64,000 nucleotides of DNA, from assembly GCA_019241525.1 (NCBI GenBank), contig JAFAWY010000147.1:1-64000 (forward strand), read 5' to 3'. Shown here one piece after another: positions 62,383 to 64,000 of this stretch. The translations under genes were made by a program, and so were the position numbers. Every line of letters starts with the position of its first letter. Within the stretch, counting starts at the first letter, position 1. The notes beneath the pieces were generated by a model. It made no database searches and was not told where the DNA came from. It saw only the letters and a list, made by a program, of their open reading frames with translations. This DNA is from Pseudonocardiales bacterium (lineage in GTDB: Bacteria > Actinomycetota > Actinomycetes > Mycobacteriales > Pseudonocardiaceae).

Positions 62383-63264
62383 TCAGGGGGCGATGACAGT
62401 GGGCGCTTCGCCGGGTAACGCAAAGCGGCCGTCGTGGGTTTGCTGCACCAGACCGTCGACAAGCAAGGAGCCTAAGCACCGGTCACGCTGCGGCGCATCG
62501 TGCCATACCGCGTCCAGCCGGGCTCGAGGCACTGGATCAGCCGCGGCCCGCAGCACGTCGAGCAACAACCCGCGCACCTGGCGATCGGTGCCCGCGTAGC
62601 GCTGCCCGGGCCGAGCGGCGACATTCCCGGTAGGCCGCCCGGCACGTACCCAGGCGCACTCGTTGGCCATCGGGCAGTCCCCACAGCGCGGGCGGCGGGC
62701 AGTGCACACCACGGCGCCAAGCTCCATCAACGCCGCAGAAAATCGTGCAGCCTGTGCCTGAGGCAGCACACGCGCCACATCAGACAGATCGCGCGAGGTC
62801 GACGGCGGTCCGGAGTCGGACAAACCGTGCATGGCCCGGGCGAGCACCCGGCGCACATTGGTGTCGACCACCGGCACCCGGCGCCCGTACCCGAAGGCGG
62901 CCACGGCGCGTGCGGTATAGGCCCCGATCCCGGGCAGCGCCAGCAGCACGTCCACTTCGTCAGGGACCACATCTCCGTGCTGCCCGGCGATGGCAGTGGC
63001 TGCTTCGTGCAGCCGCAGCGCCCGCCGCGGATAGCCCAGCTTCCCCCACGCGCGTACGGCGGTACCTGGTGTCTCCGCGGCCAGGCTCGACGGCCTGGGC
63101 CAGCGAGCCAGCCACTCGGTCCACACGTCAACCACACGGTGCACCGGGGTCTGTTGCAGCATCACCTCGCTGACCAGCACGCCCCACGGCGTGGTGCCCG
63201 GAGCACGCCACGGCAGCTCCCGCGCCTCGGCGTCGAACCAGGCAATCAGTTGCGCGGCGTTCAT
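62383..63264 (-). CDS. mutY: A/G-specific adenine glycosylase
   Basis: 293 residues from ATG (complement 63262-63264); a longer open frame upstream is antisense to the carbonic anhydrase gene. Catalytic Glu region is WGVLVSEVMLQQTPVHRVV; helix-hairpin-helix VLLALPGIGAYTARAVAAFG; catalytic Asp VPVVDTNVRRVLARA; [4Fe-4S] site CTARRPRCGDCPMANEC with C-x6-C-x2-C-x5-C spacing. The C-terminal 8-oxoG-recognition domain is short, as in mycobacterial MutY. Overlaps the upstream gene as ATGA. Confidence 0.95.
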   Translation of the reverse strand: MNAAQLIAWFDAEARELPWRAPGTTPWGVLVSEVMLQQTPVHRVVDVWTEWLARWPRPSSLAAETPGTAVRAWGKLGYPRRALRLHEAATAIAGQHGDVVPDEVDVLLALPGIGAYTARAVAAFGYGRRVPVVDTNVRRVLARAMHGLSDSGPPSTSRDLSDVARVLPQAQAARFSAALMELGAVVCTARRPRCGDCPMANECAWVRAGRPTGNVAARPGQRYAGTDRQVRGLLLDVLRAAADPVPRARLDAVWHDAPQRDRCLGSLLVDGLVQQTHDGRFALPGEAPTVIAP

Positions 63265-63761
63265 GATTGTCCTGGAGAGACCTCGATGAGATCGCCGGTG
63301 TCGATGTCGACCACGAAGCCGCGCACCGTCGTTGTGTTCGTCAGGAAGGGGTTGCGCCGGATCCGTTCCATGCACTGACGAACGTCGGATTCGGCGTCGG
63401 CGAACGTCTCTACCGCCCAAGTGGGACGTAGCCCGGTGGCTTCCTCCAATTCGGACCAGAAGTCCGTATCGGTGAACGTCGCCATGCCACATTTGGTGTG
63501 GTGCAACAACATCACCTCAGTGGTGCCCAACTTGCGCTGGCTGACCGCGAGAGAGCGCACCACATCGTCGGTGACGACGCCGCCTGCGTTTCGGATCACG
63601 TGCGCTTCCCCGGGCCGTAGACCAAGCAGTTGCACCGGGTCGAGGCGCGCATCCATGCAGGCCACTACCGCGACGCGCAGGCTAGGTGGAGACGCCATCG
63701 CGCCCGGCCCGGTACCCGCGCGGAATGAGTTACGCTCCACCAATTCCTGTATCGCCGTCAC
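63261..63761 (-). CDS. Beta-class carbonic anhydrase
   Basis: 166 residues from GTG (complement 63759-63761). Zinc ligands: Cys in VAVVACMDARLDPVQLLGLR (with Asp-Arg of the catalytic dyad), and His and Cys in VMLLHHTKCGMATFTDTD. Length and motifs match the short CanB-like (Rv3588c) enzymes. Interconverts CO2 and bicarbonate. Coupled to mutY by ATGA, as in M. tuberculosis. Confidence 0.94.
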   Translation of the reverse strand: MTAIQELVERNSFRAGTGPGAMASPPSLRVAVVACMDARLDPVQLLGLRPGEAHVIRNAGGVVTDDVVRSLAVSQRKLGTTEVMLLHHTKCGMATFTDTDFWSELEEATGLRPTWAVETFADAESDVRQCMERIRRNPFLTNTTTVRGFVVDIDTGDLIEVSPGQS

Positions 63762-63889
63762 GCTCGTCTCCCTCCGTTGCGCTGCGCACGGATCTTACGG
63801 TCAGGGTGATCAGCGGCTTGAACATGGTTACCGGGATCTCTGGTAACCCACCGTGCCTGCTGAATGCGGTCAATAGGTAGATTTCGGGT

Positions 63890-64000
63890 ATGGACGAGAA
63901 TAGGGCGCGGCGGATTGTTGACGCGCTGCGTGAGCGCGGTGTGGATGCACATCTGGTCAGGCCCGGACAATACGAGAGTGGAGTGCGGGTATCGCTGCCC
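63890..64000 (+). CDS. Hypothetical protein, N-terminal part
   Basis: ATG 63890; the frame runs off the right edge after 37 codons. It reads MDENRARRIVDALRERGVDA followed by HLVRPGQYESGVRVSLP, resembling a small conserved actinobacterial protein. No ribosome binding site is clear. Partial because of the window edge. Confidence 0.55.
   Translation, partial: MDENRARRIVDALRERGVDAHLVRPGQYESGVRVSLP

Noticed and set aside
1-64000. CRISPR array, rRNA operon or complete tRNA gene
   Set aside because: No regularly spaced repeats with unique spacers, no rRNA signature and no complete tRNA cloverleaf were seen; only tRNA 3' halves.

Overview
The window is high-GC actinobacterial DNA. The gene order of the right half (ppa, dacB, zinc metalloprotease, tilS, hpt, ftsH, folE-folP-folB-folK, DUF3180, DUF2520, panC-panD, coaX, lysS, lsr2, clpC, mhuD-like, mutY, beta-carbonic anhydrase) is that of mycobacteria and their Pseudonocardiales relatives. 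Lsr2 and an MhuD-type haem-degrading enzyme support this. No genus can be named from sequence alone.

Region 1 (about 1-15 kb) is a decayed accessory region. It starts inside an HdeD-like membrane protein gene. It then holds fragments of two IS110-type transposase genes, a serine recombinase and two resolvase tails, a tyrosine integrase tail whose catalytic Tyr position reads Asn, and two tRNA 3'-halves (Lys-like at 6864-6900, Thr-like at 9185-9235) that look like old attachment sites. Several cargo genes are broken by single-base changes: a SnoaL-like protein, a secreted protein with one in-frame stop, an alpha/beta-hydrolase and a GntR regulator. Intact items are mostly small and unknown, including a 32-residue amphipathic peptide gene with a strong ribosome binding site and a hairpin behind it, plus a CDF-type cation exporter and an MltB-like transglycosylase.

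Region 2 (about 15-38 kb) is stress and envelope biology: an HspR-like regulator beside an Hsp20 / J-domain / RecQ gene run with a good sigma-70-type promoter and a HAIR-like palindrome; a SigF-type sigma factor with its anti-sigma factor; a HAD phosphatase, DoxX and a YkuD L,D-transpeptidase; a metal block (NiCoT nickel/cobalt permease, UPF0016 transporter, divergent ArsR regulator with a perfect operator palindrome); a pair of convergent paralogous small membrane proteins; a frameshifted HD-domain gene; a SRPBCC / HTH-like / CAP gene run; and a large LuxR-type ATPase regulator. A shared 16-bp palindrome (GAGTAGT-N2-ACTACTC) lies upstream of the HD gene and of the SRPBCC run, next to the LuxR-type gene.

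Region 3 (about 38-64 kb) is conserved core: cell-wall endopeptidase, tRNA-Ile lysidine synthase, purine salvage, FtsH, folate biosynthesis, pantothenate/CoA biosynthesis, lysyl-tRNA synthetase, Lsr2, ClpC, iron/haem handling, base-excision repair and carbonic anhydrase. Many genes overlap as GTGA or ATGA, indicating translational coupling.

Two unnamed dispersed repeat families cross the window: a 62-76 bp palindromic element built from two inverted copies of a 20-mer (26987-27050, 39547-39622, 48439-48500, the last inside the folate operon), and a tandem GTGTCGCGCCCT repeat behind coaX and behind clpC. Many accessory genes carry one-base frameshifts while the core genes are clean, so either the island is decaying or the assembly has local indel errors; reads would decide.
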